9,796 nt of DNA from Gammaproteobacteria bacterium UBA3067. GTDB taxonomy: Bacteria > Pseudomonadota > Gammaproteobacteria > Pseudomonadales > UBA3067. The translations under genes and the position numbers were made by a program. The stretch covers positions 4,276 through 14,071 of the forward strand of contig DFBZ01000131.1 of assembly GCA_002366835.1 (NCBI GenBank). Reading direction: 5' to 3'. Positions 7,679-9,796 of this stretch are shown here, piece after piece. Every line of letters starts with the position of its first letter. The first letter of the stretch is position 1. Below the pieces are notes generated by a model that had not been told where the DNA came from, did no database searches, and was given only the letters and a program-made list of their open reading frames with translations.

Positions 7679-7689
7679 AATAGGTTCTT
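7679..7689 (+). repeat. 11-bp direct repeat, copy 2
   Basis: Second exact copy of AATAGGTTCTT (first at 7410-7420), 20 nt outside the ATG of the IS630-type remnant. Confidence 0.6.
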
Positions 7690-7809
7690 GGTGGGCGATG
7701 AATAACCAGGTATGTTCCGCACCTTTTTTGTCCGCTGACACTGGTAGAAGGAGAGAGCCAGGCAGCGGCCTATTTAAAGTATCGGCATGGTATATCCCAG
7801 GAGTAGAGA

Positions 7810-8040
7810 ATGGAAAGAGCGAGTGTTTTTAAAAGCAATAAATCTCAAGCGGTTCGGCTTCCTAAGTCAGTATCTCTGCCGGAAACAGTGAAACAGGTCG
7901 ATATTATCTCTTTAGGCCGAGCACGCCTTATTGTCCCCGCTGGTGAGGCATGGGACAGCTGGTTCGACAGTGAGGGCGTTACTGAAGATTTCATGACAGA
8001 CAGGGGGCAACCAGAAGAGCAAAAACGGGAAAGTTTTTAA
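7810..8040 (+). CDS. vapB: VapB-family antitoxin (orphaned)
   Basis: Antitoxin of a type II VapBC toxin-antitoxin module. Such proteins bind and neutralise a PIN-domain RNase and repress their own operon. The 76-residue chain has the AbrB/MazE-like swapped-hairpin DNA-binding part at residues 1-45 (FKSNKSQAVRLPKSV is typical) and an acidic C-terminal toxin-binding tail with WDSWF (48-52) and DFMTDRGQPEEQ (60-71). The length is normal. AGGAG at 7799-7803 lies 6 nt before the ATG, the clearest ribosome-binding site in the window. The cognate toxin gene begins 10 nt downstream but survives only as its first few codons, cut by a transposase element. The antitoxin therefore has no intact partner here. 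It may persist as a repressor, neutralise a related VapC elsewhere, or be decaying. Confidence 0.88.
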   Translation: MERASVFKSNKSQAVRLPKSVSLPETVKQVDIISLGRARLIVPAGEAWDSWFDSEGVTEDFMTDRGQPEEQKRESF

Positions 8041-8050
8041 AGCTTAATAT

Positions 8051-8134
8051 ATGCTGGATACTGATCTTGTGATTCACACAAAAAAAGAAAAGGGGTCAAA
8101 AAAAAAGGGGTCAAGACTTGAATTAATAGATTAA
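8051..8134 (+). pseudogene. vapC: vapC toxin, 5' fragment truncated by a mobile element
   Basis: ATG 10 nt after the vapB stop encodes MLDTDLVIHT, the typical start of VapC PIN-domain toxins (MLDTN/D-I-x-I-Y) including the first catalytic Asp (residue 3). Similarity ends by about 8083. From there the frame reads Lys-rich sequence through the GGGGTCA repeats of the transposase element and stops at 8132-8134, giving a 27-residue chimera. A normal VapC has about 130 residues with three further acidic active-site residues, all missing here. I found no continuation of VapC beyond the element's right end (after 9263), so the rest was deleted or lost. The fragment is too short for certainty on its own, but its place behind vapB makes the call strong. 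Confidence 0.72.
8107..8132 (+). repeat. Left inverted repeat of the transposase element
   Basis: A 26-bp repeat starting GGGGTCAAGAC. It matches the reverse complement of 9089-9114 at 22 of 26 positions without gaps: nine matches, three mismatches, ten matches, one mismatch, three matches. A shorter extra copy of the tip (GGGGTCA) sits 15 nt outside, at 8092-8098. TCAAGACTTGA at 8111-8121 is itself a small palindrome. Confidence 0.75.
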
Positions 8135-8152
8135 ATGTAATAACCTATTAAA

Positions 8153-9118
8153 ATGCCTAGGCCACAGCGAATAGAATATCCGGATGCTTATTACCATGTG
8201 ATGAATCGAGGTCGTGGCCGTCAAAAAATATTCCATGACGAAGCATATTACCAAGCATTTCTAGAGACGATAAAAGAAGCCAGCAGTCGTTTTGGCATGG
8301 AAGTGCAAGCTTACTGCCTCATGGGGAACCACTACCATCTGTTAATTAAGACACCGTTAGGTAATTTGTCACGCTGCATGAGGCATGTAAATGGCGTATA
8401 TACCCAACGCTATAACCGGCTTAAAAATACCGACGGCCCGTTGTTTCGTGGTCGCTTTAAAGCGGTATTGGTAGAGGGCGATGCCTACCTGCTGCAACTG
8501 ACTCGCTACATCCATCGGAATCCGATGGACATGAAACGCCCATTGGTGACTGAGTTGGCGGCTTATCCGTGGTCAAGCTACCCGGCCTACCTGAATAAAA
8601 GCCCATCGCCGTTGTGGTTGAACCGTGAGTTTAGTTACCAACTGTTGGGTAAAAAAAATCGATATCAAGCCTATAAGAGCTTTGTAGAGCAAGGCGTTGA
8701 TGAAGAGATATTGACATTTTATGGCAAAGGTAATTTAAAACCCATTCTAGGCAGTGATGAATTTATTGACAGTGTGCTGACTGAAATAGAGATAAACCGG
8801 CCGTATTTTAATAGATTGCAAGATCGATTACCGGCGATAAGCACTATAGTGTCCGCAGTTGCGCAGCAGATGAAGGTTGAAGAAAAGAGCATTTACACCT
8901 CAGCCCGAGGTCGAGGATCTGCCAACATACCAAGGTGGATGGCATTATTTTTAAGCCGTGAAGTGGGTAAGCATCCTTTAGATGAAATTTGCAAGGCGTT
9001 TGGAATGACGCATATATCAGGTGTGGCTCAGGCAGTAAAAAGCCTGGACAAGGCGGGGAGAGATGATAAAAATCTATGCAAGACTAAAAATATATTAATT
9101 CATCACTTGACCCCTTAG
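8153..9118 (+). CDS. REP-associated tyrosine transposase (HUH/Y1, TnpA_REP-like)
   Basis: Single-strand DNA transposase of the HUH/Y1 class that cuts and joins the element's tips through a phosphotyrosine link. Visible in the 321 residues: N-terminal PRPQRIEYPDAYYHVMNRG; metal-binding HUH motif GNHYHLLI with His60 and His62; PLFRGRFKAVLVE (96-108); and TRYIHRNP (117-124) containing the catalytic Tyr119. A C-terminal extension of about 150 residues ends in a helix-turn-helix-like region (DEICKAFGMTHISGVAQAV), which puts it among the longer family members. No good Shine-Dalgarno precedes the ATG, which is common for low-expression transposases. The last 24 codons and the TAG stop lie inside the first copy of the duplicated right-end unit. 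All catalytic residues are present, so it may be active. Confidence 0.88.
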   Translation: MPRPQRIEYPDAYYHVMNRGRGRQKIFHDEAYYQAFLETIKEASSRFGMEVQAYCLMGNHYHLLIKTPLGNLSRCMRHVNGVYTQRYNRLKNTDGPLFRGRFKAVLVEGDAYLLQLTRYIHRNPMDMKRPLVTELAAYPWSSYPAYLNKSPSPLWLNREFSYQLLGKKNRYQAYKSFVEQGVDEEILTFYGKGNLKPILGSDEFIDSVLTEIEINRPYFNRLQDRLPAISTIVSAVAQQMKVEEKSIYTSARGRGSANIPRWMALFLSREVGKHPLDEICKAFGMTHISGVAQAVKSLDKAGRDDKNLCKTKNILIHHLTP

Positions 9119-9263
9119 TTTTCTCTGGACAAGGCGGGGAGAGATGATAAAAATCTATGCAAGACTAAAAATATATTAATTCATCACTTGACCCCTTAGT
9201 TTTCTCTAAAAATATATTAATTCATCACTTGACCCCTTAGTTTTCTCTTGACCCCTTAGTTTT
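9044..9263 (+). repeat. Nested tandem duplications of the element's right end
   Basis: Four successive units share the same 3' end but start at different points. Unit 1 is 9044-9124 (81 bp). Unit 2 is 9125-9205, an exact 81/81 copy. Unit 3 is 9206-9246, an exact copy of the last 41 bp. Unit 4 is 9247-9263, whose 17 bases match the tip CTTGACCCCTTAGTTTT and then diverge. Each unit begins with CT, and the first three end in TTAGTTTTCT. The inverted-repeat tip is thus present three times in full (9089-9114, 9170-9195, 9211-9236) and once in part. Unit 1 encodes the transposase C-terminus; the others are non-coding. Confidence 0.92.
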
Positions 9264-9347
9264 TCACTTATTGGGAAAAGCATTACTAAGATGAATAGAA
9301 AGTTCTTCATCACTCTATTGCCTTAACAGTTGATTATAAGGCGCATG

Positions 9348-9764
9348 TTAATTAATTTGCACCTTTGGATAAGGATACTTTGGAAAAGAAACGTTGTACT
9401 GCAATTGCCCTTCTTCGGTCATTGCACCAATCGTCAACCTGTATCCTTTACCCAAGAACTCTACTTCGGTGGGAAACTCTTTCCTGGGTTCGTAGACCGT
9501 AACTAAGCTTTGGATATTTTGCTCACCAATACTAAGTGCCTTTGGATTTTCACTAGACAAAGGTTTTGGTTCCTCCGCATGAGAGGTGACATTTGCATTT
9601 CCTTCTACAAGGGGTATTTCTACTATTCCGAAGAGATCGCCTAGTCGATCAAGTACGTGCATGTGATTTACGCAAATGTCCCTGAATTGACCACCATTAT
9701 CACGAATTTCTACTTCAACTAGCTTTATGGCTTCTTCTATATGAATGCAAAGAGTAGTGGTCAA
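9348..9764 (-). CDS. Hypothetical protein
   Basis: A 138-residue reading frame that I do not recognise. It has no signal peptide or membrane segment. The N-terminal 50 residues look helical and mildly acidic (EEAIKLVEVEIRDNGGQF, LDRLGDLFGIVEIP). A Ser/Pro/Asn-rich linker follows (about 55-80). The last 50 residues alternate hydrophobic and charged residues like a small beta domain, ending YNVSFPKYPYPKVQIN. The only long start is TTG at 9764, with no clear ribosome-binding site; the first in-frame ATG is codon 35. An ATG at 9778 on the same strand opens a different frame (MAKKD, then stop) that would join this frame after a one-base shift in an A6 tract. The gene may therefore be slightly longer and frameshifted, or the TTG may be real. 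It points toward the mobile element and is not in its operon. Confidence 0.55.
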   Translation of the reverse strand: MTTTLCIHIEEAIKLVEVEIRDNGGQFRDICVNHMHVLDRLGDLFGIVEIPLVEGNANVTSHAEEPKPLSSENPKALSIGEQNIQSLVTVYEPRKEFPTEVEFLGKGYRLTIGAMTEEGQLQYNVSFPKYPYPKVQIN

Positions 9765-9796
9765 TCTTTTTTGGCCATGGAATTAGAGGTTTTCCA

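Larger units (their letters stand above)
8092..9263 (+). mobile_element. REP-associated Y1 transposase element interrupting vapC
   Basis: An element of about 1.17 kb, bounded on the left by GGGGTCA motifs (8092-8098 and 8107-8113) and on the right by four reverse-complement TGACCCC motifs (9108-9114, 9189-9195, 9230-9236, 9249-9255). It contains a single transposase gene. The ends are related by a 26-bp imperfect inverted repeat. The layout fits REP-associated tyrosine transposase elements, whose enzyme recognises inverted tip sequences beside its own gene. Exact outer boundaries are uncertain because A-rich and T-rich tracts lie at the edges and no target-site duplication is evident; Y1 elements normally make none. 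Confidence 0.7.

Noticed and set aside
9044..9263. CRISPR-like repeat array
   Set aside because: Units have different lengths, a shared right end and no variable spacers; they are nested copies of one transposon tip.
9264..9347. Continuation of vapC beyond the element
   Set aside because: No forward frame here gives PIN-domain-like sequence; the toxin's remainder is not visible.
9321..9355. Integron attC-like site (TTAAC ... GTTAA) next to a hypothetical gene
   Set aside because: The span is only about 35 bp, shorter than known attC sites, and the core bases do not fit the conserved R-Y-Y-Y-A-A-C / G-T-T-R-R-R-Y pattern.

Overview
The window reads as a chromosomal segment of a gammaproteobacterium, probably marine or environmental. 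This is inferred from the style of the PhnD-type transporter, the adaptor/RND pair, the VapB sequence and the REP-type transposase with GGGGTCA ends. No species-level marker is present. The left three quarters (1-7323) is dense, conserved and all on the + strand. The right quarter (7324-9796) is accessory DNA made of broken and mobile pieces.

Region 1 (1-2944) is a compact ABC importer operon: the 3' part of a PhnD-like periplasmic binding protein (start off-window), a PhnC-like ATPase 6 nt later, and a 515-residue permease overlapping the ATPase by 20 nt. The permease is two PhnE-like halves fused in one chain, with matching motifs offset by about 245 residues. The binding protein most resembles the group annotated as putative selenate transporters, a branch of the phosphonate/phosphite family. 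The true substrate cannot be read from sequence.

Region 2 (2945-7323) is an efflux operon. A 200-bp leader carries two hairpins and a plausible sigma-70 promoter. It is followed by a lipoprotein periplasmic adaptor and, overlapping it by the ATGA motif, a 1028-residue RND pump of the drug-exporting type (Asp-Asp pair in TM4). No outer-membrane channel is encoded here, so a TolC-like protein from elsewhere must complete the tripartite pump. A GC-rich hairpin at 7373-7390 probably ends the transcript.

Region 3 (7391-7809) has no intact gene. It holds a minus-strand remnant of an IS630-type transposase N-terminus with an in-frame TGA, bracketed by an exact 11-bp direct repeat.

Region 4 (7810-9263) is a vapBC toxin-antitoxin locus broken by a mobile element. 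The VapB antitoxin is intact. The VapC toxin survives only as about its first ten residues, and then a REP-associated tyrosine (HUH/Y1) transposase element begins. The element has 26-bp imperfect inverted repeats (22/26), and its right end has grown by nested duplications with units of 81, 41 and about 17 bp that all finish on the same tip sequence. The last 24 codons of the transposase lie inside the duplicated unit.

Region 5 (9264-9796) holds a minus-strand hypothetical gene of unknown function. Its only in-frame start is TTG, but an ATG start in another frame lies just upstream across an A6 tract, so its 5' end may be frameshifted.

The most interesting parts are the nested tip duplications, the orphaned antitoxin and the fused permease. 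I see no convincing wholly new multi-gene system.
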